Positions 41,329-49,910 of a DNA stretch of 64,000 bases are shown here, piece by piece. The notes beneath the pieces were generated by a model. That model was not told where the DNA came from. It worked only from the letters and a program-made list of their open reading frames with translations, and ran no database searches. Positions within the stretch are counted from its first letter, which is position 1. Each line of letters begins with the position of its first letter. The translations under genes and the position numbers were made by a program. Source of the DNA: Kineosporia sp. R_H_3 (GTDB lineage Bacteria; Actinomycetota; Actinomycetes; Actinomycetales; Kineosporiaceae); NCBI RefSeq assembly GCF_002198675.1, contig NZ_MWLL01000218.1, positions 1 through 64,000 of the forward strand, in the 5' to 3' direction.

Positions 41329-42685
41329 GCTGACAACAGACCGTGCACCCGGGGGCCGGTCCACGGCGGGTCGCCTGGCAACACTCGTGGCAGTGGTCGG
41401 GGCGACCGCCACGACAGTTCTCGCACCACCCGCGTCCGCGGCCGGGCCGCGGCCGGAGCCGGTGCTCGTCTGCGAGACGGGCATCTGCCTGCTCGACCCC
41501 TCGGGCGTGGACAGCGACGGTGACGGATGGTCCGACGCCGACGAACGCGCGGCGGGGACCGACCCGTCCGACGCGCAGAGCCACCCCCGCATCCTCGAGG
41601 TCCTCGATGCGTACACGAGCGGCGCCGTCCGGCCCGACGGGTTCGCCCGGCGCGAGGTGCTCGTGCTGCCCACGCAGGCCCCGGACGGGACGGCGCTCGC
41701 GAGCGACCTGTTCGCCTTCGGCCCGAAGCGCGGTGACGCGCTCACCCGGCTCGGCGTGAACCCCGAGCGGCTCGGCGGGGTGGACGTCAGCAACGGGCTG
41801 CGCGTCGTCCTCGACCTGGGCAGCAAGGACCCGGGCACGGGGCGGCCGCCGGCCAAGGTGGGCGGGGTGAACATGTCCGAGATCGGCTGGCTGGTGCACA
41901 CCACCGAGAAGGACGGCCAGGGCAACCTCGTGACCACCGTGCTCACGGGCGGGTTCAGCAGCGTCACGAAGGACGGTTTCGTCTTCGTCGACAACAAGGG
42001 CGTCGAGCACCAGAGCGTCTCGAGCGACATCACGCGCACGGGCAAGGACGGGGCCACGACGACGACGAACACGGTGTCCTCGCGCGAGAAGAACCCGGAC
42101 GGGTCGTCCACGACGGTGACGACCACGTGGAGCGAGACGAAGGACAAGGACGGCAAGACCGTGCTGTCGACCTACACGGTCACGAACACCACGGTCGACG
42201 ACAAGGGCAACAAGACCGAGGTCGTCAACCGGACCGTCACCGCGAAGGACGGCAGCCAGACCGTCGAGACGACGACCACGACGACCGACGCCGCCGGGAA
42301 GTCGACGACCACCCGCGTCTGCACGGGCGACCTGTGCAACGCCCTCACGAGCGGTGAGGTGGACGGCGCCCCGCCCGTGGTGCCGGGGGGCACGCTCGTC
42401 GTCACCCCCGAGCAGAGCGAGGCCTTCGAGAAGATCCAGGGGACCGACACGAACCAGGGCGACACCCCGGTCGAGGTGGGCCCGGAGGACGTCGAGCCGC
42501 CGATGTACTCCCCGCTGCACCCGGGCCTGATCCTCGTCGACCCGGGCAACGACGCCGTCTGGTACACCCCGGTCCCGACCCTGCCCGACCCGGACAAGGC
42601 CGGTGGGAACACGACCTTCGTCCGCGGTGTGAACCAGCCCGACACCTCGTGCATCCCGAGCCCGACGACGCCCTGCCCGGCCTGA
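41327..42685 (+). CDS. Secreted Thr/Asp-rich protein with a thrombospondin type 3-like calcium motif
   Basis: The 452-residue protein has a signal peptide (about 1-38, ending PASAAG), then VDSDGDGWSDADERAAGTDP, a type 3 repeat that binds calcium by Asp residues. A long Thr-rich region (about 225-330) follows with repeated TVTTTWSETKD/TVTNTTVDDKG-like units, then a region with paired Cys (VCTGDLC) and a Pro-rich end with CIPSPTTPCPA. No enzyme domain is seen. It may be a surface or matrix protein. Return to high G/C third positions marks the end of the defence island. Confidence 0.75.
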   Translation: MLTTDRAPGGRSTAGRLATLVAVVGATATTVLAPPASAAGPRPEPVLVCETGICLLDPSGVDSDGDGWSDADERAAGTDPSDAQSHPRILEVLDAYTSGAVRPDGFARREVLVLPTQAPDGTALASDLFAFGPKRGDALTRLGVNPERLGGVDVSNGLRVVLDLGSKDPGTGRPPAKVGGVNMSEIGWLVHTTEKDGQGNLVTTVLTGGFSSVTKDGFVFVDNKGVEHQSVSSDITRTGKDGATTTTNTVSSREKNPDGSSTTVTTTWSETKDKDGKTVLSTYTVTNTTVDDKGNKTEVVNRTVTAKDGSQTVETTTTTTDAAGKSTTTRVCTGDLCNALTSGEVDGAPPVVPGGTLVVTPEQSEAFEKIQGTDTNQGDTPVEVGPEDVEPPMYSPLHPGLILVDPGNDAVWYTPVPTLPDPDKAGGNTTFVRGVNQPDTSCIPSPTTPCPA

Positions 42686-42746
42686 CCCCTCCGCTCGACG
42701 CACCTGCCCGCCACGAGGAACAGATCTCCCCTGCCGAGTTTTTACG

Positions 42747-43229
42747 TCATGCGGTGAGATCGAGCGCAAGCACGTTCTCGCCCCACATCACGCGGCCGGT
42801 GTCGGTGAAGCCGTACCGCAGGTAGAAGTCGCGCGGCGAGCCGGGTCCGTCGGCGCAGCTCGTGTACAGGACGTCGGCGCCCGGTCGGGTCGCCAGGTAC
42901 GCGACGAGCTCGTCGATCGTCCCCGAGCCGTACCCACGACGCTGATGGTCCTTGTCCACGAACAGCTTCCAGAGGAAGTAGGGGCCGACGAGGTCGTCGT
43001 CGATCGGCTCGGGGATGTTGTCGCTGATCATCGTGAAGCCGACCAGCGCGCCGGACCCCGCGTCGTGGACGGCCCATTGCCGCGGCATGGCGCGGCGCTC
43101 CTCCTCGGCTTCGAGGAGGATGCTCTCGATCGTGTTGAGGTACCGGTCCTGACCGGGACCGAGGCGCAACCCGAGCACCGTGGCGCGGTCCTCCTCGGTG
43201 ACCAGCTCGCGCAGGCGTACCCGTGTCAT
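42747..43229 (-). CDS. GNAT-family N-acetyltransferase
   Basis: The 160-residue protein has the GNAT core: ALVGFTMISDN, LWKLFVDKDHQRRGYGSGTI (the acetyl-CoA pyrophosphate loop is QRRGYGSG) and FYLRYGFTDTGRVMWGENV. It resembles spermidine/spermine-type acetyltransferases (domain spacing and WGENVLALDL end). The acceptor is unproven. Its ATG overlaps the stop of the peptidase E gene by 4 bases, so the two are co-translated. Confidence 0.85.
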   Translation of the reverse strand: MTRVRLRELVTEEDRATVLGLRLGPGQDRYLNTIESILLEAEEERRAMPRQWAVHDAGSGALVGFTMISDNIPEPIDDDLVGPYFLWKLFVDKDHQRRGYGSGTIDELVAYLATRPGADVLYTSCADGPGSPRDFYLRYGFTDTGRVMWGENVLALDLTA

Positions 43230-43912
43230 GCCGTCCCCCCACCGGGCAGGTGCGTCCACTGCCCTTCGGACACGACCCTGACCGTGCCGTCGACGACCTC
43301 GATGGCGGTCTCGTCGTCGATGACGTACTTCGGCCCGGGGATGCTCGCCGCCCACTCCTGCGCCTCGGCCATGGAGTTGCCGGGCATGCCGTCGGGGGCC
43401 AGGTGCGGGCAGATCGCGAAGTCGACGAGGCCCAGGGTGGCGTCGTCGGAGCCGGCCGGCGGCGTCCACTGGACGAAGTCCTGGCCGATCCGCGGCGTCA
43501 TGACCATGCTCCCGGCGCTCAGACCCACCCACACCGTGCGCTCCAGCGACGGCAGCAGGTCCGCGAGGCCGGACTCCCGCATCCAGTGGCACAGGTAGAG
43601 CGCGTCGCCGCCGGCCACGAGGAGCGCGTCGGTCTGCCGGACGAGCGGCACCCAGCGCTCCTCGTCGATGCTCGGCAGCGCGGTCAGCTCGAGGACGCCC
43701 ATGGACTTCCAGCCGAGGTCGACCATCGGGTTGTCGGACGTGCCGCTGATGAACTGCCAGGGCATGACACCGGGGCCGACCATCGGGTGGCCGTACTGCG
43801 CGGTGGGGATGCAGAGCGCCGTCGACTCCTCGATCGGCTTGCCCAGCAGGCCGACCAGGGCCTCGCGGATGGTGGCGTTCTTGACGCCTGCGGACGTGAG
43901 GAGGAGTTTCAC
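43226..43912 (-). CDS. Peptidase E-like protein (S51, type 1 glutamine amidotransferase-like fold)
   Basis: The 228-residue protein has the nucleophile elbow GLSAGSMV (Ser catalytic) and VAGGDALYLCHW, typical for alpha-aspartyl dipeptidase family S51. It probably cleaves Asp-X dipeptides in the cytoplasm or has a related role. The catalytic His and Glu are not assignable with confidence (candidate ICPHLAPDG). It is first in a two-gene unit with a GNAT acetyltransferase. Confidence 0.85.
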   Translation of the reverse strand: MKLLLTSAGVKNATIREALVGLLGKPIEESTALCIPTAQYGHPMVGPGVMPWQFISGTSDNPMVDLGWKSMGVLELTALPSIDEERWVPLVRQTDALLVAGGDALYLCHWMRESGLADLLPSLERTVWVGLSAGSMVMTPRIGQDFVQWTPPAGSDDATLGLVDFAICPHLAPDGMPGNSMAEAQEWAASIPGPKYVIDDETAIEVVDGTVRVVSEGQWTHLPGGGTA

Positions 43913-43986
43913 GATGCCTTCCCGGCTCGGATCGACAGTCCTGTCGTCAACCTGTCGTCAGTCTGGACCCGTGACCGACGAGGAAC

Positions 43987-44766
43987 TCATCGCCGGGCCA
44001 GCACGTACGCCGCGACGGTGGGCACCTGGACCACGGCGCCGACCTCCAGCGCACTCGTCCGGCGTCGCAGCGCCTCCCGGACGTCGTCGCGGACCGTCGC
44101 GTCGAGGTCCATGTACGGCTTTCCCATCGCGGCGGCGATGCCCGGCCACAGGTCGTCCCAGGAGATCCCCCAGCTCCAGGTGAGCTCGCGGCTGCGGAGC
44201 GGGTGCAGCCCGGCCCGCTGCGCCAGGGACACCAGGCCCTCGACCGTGCGCTCGAAGTCGACCTCGGGCGGGCGCTGCCGCCTCGGCGCCGGCAGCCCCG
44301 CCCGCCGGAAGGCCTCCTCGATCAACGCGATGTGCGTCGTGCGGTCGCTGACCCATGCGGTGAGGGCGACCAGGCCGCCCGGGCGGACCGTCCGGGTGAG
44401 CTCCTCGGTGGCGGTCAGGGGGTCGGGCAGGTTGTTGACGACGAAGTTGGCGACCACGGCGTCGAAGGCGCCGTCCCGCAGCCCCGACCGGGGCAGGGCG
44501 GAGCGGACCCAGCGCACCGGCAGCCCGTCGCACACCTCCCGCCCGACCTGCAGCATCTGCTCGTCCGGGTCGATGGCCGTCACGGACCACCCGCGCGCCG
44601 CCGTTGCCTGCGCCAGGGTCCCGGTCCCGCTCCCGGCGTCCAGCAGCCGGCCGGACGCCGCGGGCCCCAGGTCGGCCAGGACGGCGTCCACGGTGCCGGC
44701 GCACAGCCGGGCCCACGACCGCTGGTACGTCCGGGCGAACGCGTGCCGTTCCGAGGGGGCTGTCAC
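43987..44766 (-). CDS. Class I SAM-dependent methyltransferase
   Basis: The 259-residue protein has motif I LLDAGSGTGTLAQATAARG, the acidic VTAIDPDEQML, and motif III-like FDAVVANFVVNNL with LTRTVRPGGLVALTAWV. It methylates a small molecule, and the substrate is not inferable. The C-terminal half (about 150-250) is the variable substrate cap. It is a single gene on this strand, 74 bases after the start of peptidase E. Confidence 0.85.
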   Translation of the reverse strand: MTAPSERHAFARTYQRSWARLCAGTVDAVLADLGPAASGRLLDAGSGTGTLAQATAARGWSVTAIDPDEQMLQVGREVCDGLPVRWVRSALPRSGLRDGAFDAVVANFVVNNLPDPLTATEELTRTVRPGGLVALTAWVSDRTTHIALIEEAFRRAGLPAPRRQRPPEVDFERTVEGLVSLAQRAGLHPLRSRELTWSWGISWDDLWPGIAAAMGKPYMDLDATVRDDVREALRRRTSALEVGAVVQVPTVAAYVLARR

Positions 44767-44808
44767 CCGGCGAGGGTAGCCGCGGCGGCCCGCGCCGGCC
44801 GGGGACGC

Positions 44809-44994
44809 CTAACCCTCCGCCGACTGCCGCCGGTCGGGTCCCGTCGTCCGCTCCCAGCCGCACCCCCAGCAGCGCGCGCGCTCGATCGTCACCTCGCGCA
44901 GGCGCGGGTCGAACGCGATGACCGTCCTCGGTTCGACGTGCGCACCGCACTCGGGGCAGCTCAGACGCGGCGGTCTGTCGGAACCGGTGGGCAT
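44809..44994 (-). CDS. Small zinc-ribbon protein
   Basis: The 61-residue protein has CPECGAH and CWGCGWE, a four-cysteine zinc ribbon, with the rest basic and unremarkable. ATG 44994 is preceded by GAGGAG about 8 bases upstream, which chooses this start over the longer frame to 45069. Function is unknown; such proteins may bind RNA or DNA. Confidence 0.7.
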   Translation of the reverse strand: MPTGSDRPPRLSCPECGAHVEPRTVIAFDPRLREVTIERARCWGCGWERTTGPDRRQSAEG

Positions 44995-45186
44995 GAGGGC
45001 ACTCCTCGAGGGTGACGAGCCGACCCCGGGGCCCTGGACGTCTTCTACGCGCGGACCGTTCTTCGCCATCGAGCCTGTCAGTGGTGGGACGACGGTGGTG
45101 CGGTCCTGTCCTTCTTACCCTGTCAGGGATGCTCGATCCCAGCCGTTCGGCGGACGGCGGGTCGGGTGTTCGGCGGACGGTCCGGC

Positions 45187-45618
45187 TCACCCGCTGGTGA
45201 GAGCGGCGACGAGGGCAGGCATCTGGTCGGACGCGAACGTCGAGACCATGCGCACGATGCGACCGCCGGCGACGGCCAGCACGTCGCGGCCGGTGATGGT
45301 CACACCGGTGCCGTCGGGCAACGATCCCGTGATGACGAGGCGGACCGTCACCTCGTCGCCCGCCGCCGAGATCTCCACGTTCTCGGCGTACTGCCGCAGG
45401 ACGCCGGCCAGCCGCTCCGCCTGCGCCGCCTGGGCCGCGACCAGGACGTCGCGCGGGTAGACGCCGTCCTGCGGCTGACCTGGCTCGTGGAGCAGGTCCA
45501 CCTGGTCGGCGAGGCAGGCCCTGAAGGCCTCGGTGACAGCGTCCCGGCCGGCCACGTACGCGGCCAGGAGGTCGTCGGCGATCCGTTCGGCGTCGGTGGG
45601 CACGCCCCACCCTCGCAC
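45187..45618 (-). CDS. NTF2-like (SnoaL-type) protein
   Basis: The 143-residue protein fits the NTF2-like cone fold: an N-terminal helix pair (DAERIADDLLAAYVAGRDAV), VDLLHEPGQ, a central helix, and beta strands (EVTVRLVITGSL, GVTITGRDVLAVAGGRIV) ending in VSTFASDQ. Such domains include ketosteroid-isomerase-like and hydrolase enzymes. It follows the acyl-CoA synthetase gene by 15 bases on the same strand, so it may be the last gene of the TetR-controlled operon. Confidence 0.75.
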   Translation of the reverse strand: MRGWGVPTDAERIADDLLAAYVAGRDAVTEAFRACLADQVDLLHEPGQPQDGVYPRDVLVAAQAAQAERLAGVLRQYAENVEISAAGDEVTVRLVITGSLPDGTGVTITGRDVLAVAGGRIVRMVSTFASDQMPALVAALTSG

Positions 45619-45633
45619 GGACCGGGCGGACGG

Positions 45634-47172
45634 TCAGGTGCTCGTCCGCAGCCGGCCCTTGATCTCCGTCTTGAGCACCTTGCCGACCTTGGAGCGCGGC
45701 AGGTCCGGCCAGACCTCGACCTGCTTCGGCGCCTTGACGCCGCCGAGCCGCTCACGGGCGAAGGCCCGCAGGTCGTCGGGGGAGGCCTCGGCACCTGGTC
45801 GCAGCTGGACGACGGCCGTCACCCGCTCGCCCCACTTCTCGTCGGGCAGGCCGACGACCGCGCAGTCCTGCACCGCGGGGTGCGCCATGAGGGCCTGCTC
45901 GACCTCGGTCGAGTACACGTTGAAGCCGCCGGTGATGACCATGTCCTTGGCCCGGTCGACGATGAAGAGGTAGTCGTCGGCGTCCAGGTAGCCGACGTCG
46001 CCCGTGTGGTGCCAGCCGTGCGCCGACGCCTGCGCGGTCGCCGCGGGGTCGCGGTGGTAGCCGCGCATGACGAGCGAGCCGCGGACGACGATCTCGCCGG
46101 TCTCGCCGCGCGGCAGCAGCGCACCGTCCGGGCCCATGATCGCGACCCGCACGAGCGGCGTCGGGCGGCCGGCGGAGGGGAGCCGTTCACGGGCGACGGA
46201 GCCGTCGGGGCGGAAGTGGTCGCGCGGGGCCATCGTCGAGATCATCATCGGTGCCTCGGTCTGGCCGAAGAGCTGGGCCATGACCGGGCCGATCCGGGTC
46301 AGCGCCTCCTCGAGCCGGGCGGCCGACATCGGGGCCGCCCCGTACCAGAAGCACTGCAGCGACGACAGGTCCGTCGTGTCGAGGTGCTCGTGCGCGAGCA
46401 CCATGTAGATCAGCGTCGGCGGGAGGAACGTGTGCGTCACGCCGTGCTTCTCGACGAGCCCGAGGAAGCCGCCGACGTCCGGCGCGCGCATGACGACGAC
46501 CTCACCGCCGAGCGCCGTCACGGGGAAGCACAGGACGCCGGCCGCGTGGGTCAGCGGTGCGAGCGCCAGGTACACCGGCGGGCCCTCGAACGGGTAGCTC
46601 ATCAGCGTGAGCGCCGTCATCGTCTCGATGTTCCGGCCGGTGAGCTCGACGCCCTTCGGGCGGCCCGTCGTCCCGCCGGTGCCGACGATCATGACGAGGT
46701 CGTCGAGGGCCGGCTCGTCGACGGGGCCGACCCCGTCGCCGAGGGCGAGGAAGTCGTTCCACGACAACGCGTCCGGTGCCTCGCCGTCCAGGCAGACGAG
46801 CGTGGTCAGGGCCGGCAGGTCCCCGCGGATCGCGGCGACGAGCGGCGCGAACGCCGGCTGGAAGAGCAGCACGGTGCAGCCGAACAGGTCGAGCAGCTCC
46901 CGGTTCTCGGCCGCCTCGTTCCGCGGGTTCACCGGGCACCACACCGCGCCGGCGCGGCTGATCCCGAAGACGCACGTGAACGAGGTCGGGTCGTTCGCGG
47001 AGAGGATCGCGACCCGGTCGCCGGGCCGGACCCCGCGCGCCACGAGGGCCGCCGCGATGCGGGAGCTCAGCTCCCGCACCGCGGCGTACGAGCGGGACTC
47101 GCCGTCCGTCGTCAGGCACGGCCGGTCCGGGCCGAGGTCGGCCCCCTTGTCGAGGTAGTCGACGAGCCGCAC
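45634..47172 (-). CDS. Acyl-CoA synthetase (AMP-forming), middle gene of TetR-linked operon
   Basis: The 512-residue ANL enzyme has VGTGGTTGRPKGVELTG (phosphate loop), FGQTEAPMMIS (adenine motif), HHTGDVGYLDADDYLFIVDR in parts, and the C-terminal catalytic Lys in PRSKVGKVLK. It is the FadD3/short-chain type rather than the long-chain type at 14270. The start is GTG 47172; the longer frame to 47631 overlaps the SDR gene and is spurious. It probably activates a ring-derived or branched acid, since it lies with an SDR and a TetR regulator. Confidence 0.88.
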   Translation of the reverse strand: MRLVDYLDKGADLGPDRPCLTTDGESRSYAAVRELSSRIAAALVARGVRPGDRVAILSANDPTSFTCVFGISRAGAVWCPVNPRNEAAENRELLDLFGCTVLLFQPAFAPLVAAIRGDLPALTTLVCLDGEAPDALSWNDFLALGDGVGPVDEPALDDLVMIVGTGGTTGRPKGVELTGRNIETMTALTLMSYPFEGPPVYLALAPLTHAAGVLCFPVTALGGEVVVMRAPDVGGFLGLVEKHGVTHTFLPPTLIYMVLAHEHLDTTDLSSLQCFWYGAAPMSAARLEEALTRIGPVMAQLFGQTEAPMMISTMAPRDHFRPDGSVARERLPSAGRPTPLVRVAIMGPDGALLPRGETGEIVVRGSLVMRGYHRDPAATAQASAHGWHHTGDVGYLDADDYLFIVDRAKDMVITGGFNVYSTEVEQALMAHPAVQDCAVVGLPDEKWGERVTAVVQLRPGAEASPDDLRAFARERLGGVKAPKQVEVWPDLPRSKVGKVLKTEIKGRLRTST

Positions 47173-47230
47173 GCGCAGCCTCCTCAGTCCTGGGCCGTGG
47201 TTCCTGGAGCGACACCACGCGAGGGTCTGC

Positions 47231-48025
47231 TCACATCCCCATCCCGCCGTCGACCGGCAGGCCGACGCCGTTGACGAACCGGGCGGCGTCCGACGCGAGG
47301 AAGACGACGGCGTCCGCCATGTCCGAGACCTCGCCGAGGCGGCCGGAGGGCGTGAGCCCGACGACCGCGGTGACGGCCTCCTGCGGGGAGGCGAAGAGGC
47401 CGATCTCGGCGACGTCGTTCGCCAGGCCCGCACCCATCGCCGTCGGCACGAGGCCCGGGTAGATGCAGTTGACCCGGACGCCGTACCCGAGCTTGCCGGA
47501 CTCCATGGCCGCGACCCGGGTGAGCCGGTCGACGCCGGACTTCGTCGCCGAGTACACCGAGATGCCGGGGAAGGCGATCGTCGCCGCGACCGAGGCGACG
47601 TTGACGACGACGCCGCCGGCGCCGGCCGCACCGCCGGGCCGCATGGCGCGGAACGCGTGCTTGATGCCGAGCGCCGTGCCGAGCAGGTTCACCTCGAGCT
47701 GGCGGCGTGCGGCGTCGGCGTCCAGGTCGACGAGCAGGCTCGTGATCTCGATCCCGGCGTTGTTGACGAGGATGTCGAGGCCGCCCAGCCGGGCCACGGC
47801 CTCGGCGACCGCAGACTCCCAGTTCGCGTCGTCCGTCACGTCGAGGTGGACGAACGTGTGGCCCTCGCCGAGGCCCTCGGCGACCTTGGCGCCCGCCTCG
47901 TCCTGGACGTCGGCGACGGCGACGGTGGCACCCGCGGCGGCGAGGGCCTGCGCCATCCCCTCGCCGAGGCCCTGCGCGCCGCCGGTGACGAGCGCCCTGC
48001 GCCCGGTGAGATCGAGACCAGTCAT
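47231..48025 (-). CDS. Short-chain dehydrogenase/reductase
   Basis: The 264-residue classical SDR has VTGGAQGLGEGMAQAL (TGxxxGxG), NNAGIE, and a YSATK active site preceded by VNVASVAA, with the C-terminal GVGLPVDGGMGM. It oxidises or reduces a hydroxyl/keto group with NAD(P). The start at ATG 48025 is preceded by CGGAG. It is the first gene of the leftward unit and faces the TetR gene across a palindromic operator. Confidence 0.9.
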   Translation of the reverse strand: MTGLDLTGRRALVTGGAQGLGEGMAQALAAAGATVAVADVQDEAGAKVAEGLGEGHTFVHLDVTDDANWESAVAEAVARLGGLDILVNNAGIEITSLLVDLDADAARRQLEVNLLGTALGIKHAFRAMRPGGAAGAGGVVVNVASVAATIAFPGISVYSATKSGVDRLTRVAAMESGKLGYGVRVNCIYPGLVPTAMGAGLANDVAEIGLFASPQEAVTAVVGLTPSGRLGEVSDMADAVVFLASDAARFVNGVGLPVDGGMGM

Positions 48026-48085
48026 GGGAGCTCCGTTGCTCTCGGTCGGGTGGTGGCGCCCATCACACCCGTCGTCCTGACACCG

Positions 48086-48103
48086 GTCAAGAGGTCTCTT
48101 GAC
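48086..48103. promoter_or_regulatory. Perfect 18-bp palindrome, likely TetR operator
   Basis: GTCAAGAGGTCTCTTGAC has two exact 8-base arms around GT. It lies 61 bases before the SDR start and 53 bases before the TetR start, in the position expected for a self-regulating TetR dimer. A second related half, TCTTGACGA, occurs at 48119-48127. Confidence 0.7.
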
Positions 48104-48155
48104 ATTCGTCCGGAGAAATCTTGACGACTGTCCAGATCGGACCAGGGCGCCTAGC

Positions 48156-48803
48156 ATGAGCCGGGTGGGAGTGACCGAGGCGCCGCGGCGGCGCGCTGCG
48201 CGCCCCGTCGACAAGTTCGACGAGCGGCGCGCCCAGCTCGCCGAGTCCGCGTTGCAGACGCTCGGCACCCTCGGGTACGCCCGGACGAGCCTGCGCGAGA
48301 TCGCGAACAACTCCCCGTTCACCCACGGCGTCGTGCACTACTACTTCCAGGACAAGCTCGAGCTCGTCGTCTACAGCGTCCGGTACTACAAGGCCCGCTG
48401 CGTGACCCGGTACGACGGCGTCGTCGCCGACTCGACGTCGGCCGCCGAGCTCGTCGACCGGTTCGCCGACCGGCTCGCGGAGACGATCCGCGACGAGGCC
48501 CCGATGCACCGGCTCTGGTACGACCTGCGCACCCAGAGCATGTTCGAGCCGTCGTTGCGCGAGGCCGTCACGCAGATCGACGCGACCCTGCAGGACATGA
48601 TCTGGCGGGTCGTCAGCCGGTACGCCGAGCTCGCCGGCCGGACGCCGTCGCTCCCGTCGGCGGTCGCCTACGGGATGCTCGACGGGCTCTTCCAGCAGGC
48701 GCTGCTCGCGTTCGGGGACGAGCCCGAGCCGACCCTGGCGGCGCTCGTGGCCCAGGTGCACGACGTCATGCCGACGTTCCTCGGCGGTGCCGCCCGGCCG
48801 TAG
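48156..48803 (+). CDS. TetR-family transcriptional regulator
   Basis: The 215-residue protein has an N-terminal HTH (ALQTLGTLGYARTSLREIAN, then VHYYFQDKLELVVYSVRYY) and an all-helical ligand domain. It is divergent from an SDR/acyl-CoA synthetase operon, which it most likely represses until a substrate or acyl-CoA ligand binds. ATG 48156 has no strong ribosome site; CTAGCATG overlaps it and a leaderless mRNA is possible. Confidence 0.88.
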   Translation: MSRVGVTEAPRRRAARPVDKFDERRAQLAESALQTLGTLGYARTSLREIANNSPFTHGVVHYYFQDKLELVVYSVRYYKARCVTRYDGVVADSTSAAELVDRFADRLAETIRDEAPMHRLWYDLRTQSMFEPSLREAVTQIDATLQDMIWRVVSRYAELAGRTPSLPSAVAYGMLDGLFQQALLAFGDEPEPTLAALVAQVHDVMPTFLGGAARP

Positions 48804-48820
48804 GGCCGCGGCCGTGAGGA

Positions 48821-48830
48821 TTCCGTAAGG
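48821..48830 (+). promoter_or_regulatory. Shared element TTCCGTAAGG before the epimerase gene
   Basis: TTCCGTAAGG lies 46 bases before the GTG at 48876, oriented towards the gene. The same ten bases occur before the molybdopterin oxidoreductase (51541-51532, minus) and the GT2 gene (52904-52913). AGGA also repeats with an 11-base offset here (48817 and 48828), as in direct-repeat sites of response regulators. Confidence 0.5.
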
Positions 48831-48862
48831 ACCTCGACCGGCACGCACGGGGCCCGCCGCTC

Positions 48863-48869
48863 CTAGCGT
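48863..48869 (+). promoter_or_regulatory. -10-like CTAGCGT, leaderless epimerase mRNA
   Basis: CTAGCGT ends 6 bases before GTG 48876, and no ribosome-binding site intervenes, so transcription probably starts at or very near the start codon. Confidence 0.5.
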
Positions 48870-48875
48870 GGGTCC

Positions 48876-49910
48876 GTGCGCATCGTGGTCACCGGCGGCA
48901 ACGGCTTCATCGGCACCCACGTCGTGCGGGCCGCGACCGACGCGGGCCACGACGTCCGCGTCGTCGACCTGGCGGCGCCGCACACGGCCGACGCCCTCGA
49001 CGTCCGTGACACAGCCGCCATGGACGCCGCTCTCCGCGGGGCTGCGGTCGTGGTCCACCTCGCCGCCAAGGTCGGGCTGGAACGCTCGTTCGCCGACGCG
49101 CCGGAGTACGTCTCGCACAACGACCACGGGACGGCGGTCGTGCTCGCGGCGGCCGACCGCGCCGGCGTCGGGCGGGTCGTGCTCGCGAGCTCGATGGTCG
49201 TCTACGGCGAGGGACTGGGGGCGTGCGCCGAGCACGGCGCCGTCCGGCCCGGACCGCGCCGGGTCGAGGACCTCGGTGCCGGCCGGTTCGAACCGCCCTG
49301 CCCGGCCTGCGGCTCGGCGCTGGCCCCGGCGCTCGTCGACGAGGGTGCAGCGCTCGACCCGCGCAACGTGTACGCCGCGACGAAGGTCGCGCAGGAGCAC
49401 CTGCTCTCGGCGTGGGCCCGGCAGACGGGCGGCACCGGCGCGGCGATGCGGTTCCACAACGTCTACGGACCGGGTGCCCCGCGGGACAACCCCTACTCCG
49501 GGGTCGCGTCGATCTTCCTGAGCGCGGTGCTCGCCGGGCGGCCGCCGCAGGTCACCGAGGACGGCGGGCAGCGGCGGGACTTCGTGCACGTCCGGGACGT
49601 CGCGCGGGCGTGCGTCGCGGCGGTCGCTCCGGGCGGGGGCGACGTCCCTGCGGGATCGGTGGCCGCCTACAACGTCGCGAGCGGCCGACCGAGGACCGTC
49701 CTCGAGCTCGCGACCGCGCTCGCCGCGGCCGGCGGCGGACCGGCGCCCGTCGTCACGGGTACCGGGCGGCTCGGCGACGTCCGGCACATCACCGCCTCCG
49801 CGGCGAGGGCTGCCGCAGAGCTCGGCTGGACGGCAGGGGAGGACTTCACGGCCGGCGTCGCCGAGCTCTTCACCGAGGCGCAGACGCTCGCCGGCGCCGC
49901 ACGGCCCTGA
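48876..49910 (+). CDS. NAD-dependent nucleotide-sugar epimerase with a CxxC insertion (dTDP-rhamnose 4-epimerase-like)
   Basis: The 344-residue extended SDR has VVTGGNGFIGTHVVRA, the S-S-M-V-V-Y strand, and the YxxxK dyad NVYAATKVAQE, with FHNVYGPGAPRDNPYSGVAS in parts and a C-terminal GRLGDVRHI. An insertion holds CPACG, as in actinobacterial dTDP-L-rhamnose 4-epimerase-like proteins where four cysteines may bind zinc; here only one pair is seen. It probably supplies a sugar for the glycosyltransferases at 51.6-54 kb. It overlaps the 3' end of the opposite membrane gene. Confidence 0.82.
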   Translation: MRIVVTGGNGFIGTHVVRAATDAGHDVRVVDLAAPHTADALDVRDTAAMDAALRGAAVVVHLAAKVGLERSFADAPEYVSHNDHGTAVVLAAADRAGVGRVVLASSMVVYGEGLGACAEHGAVRPGPRRVEDLGAGRFEPPCPACGSALAPALVDEGAALDPRNVYAATKVAQEHLLSAWARQTGGTGAAMRFHNVYGPGAPRDNPYSGVASIFLSAVLAGRPPQVTEDGGQRRDFVHVRDVARACVAAVAPGGGDVPAGSVAAYNVASGRPRTVLELATALAAAGGGPAPVVTGTGRLGDVRHITASAARAAAELGWTAGEDFTAGVAELFTEAQTLAGAARP

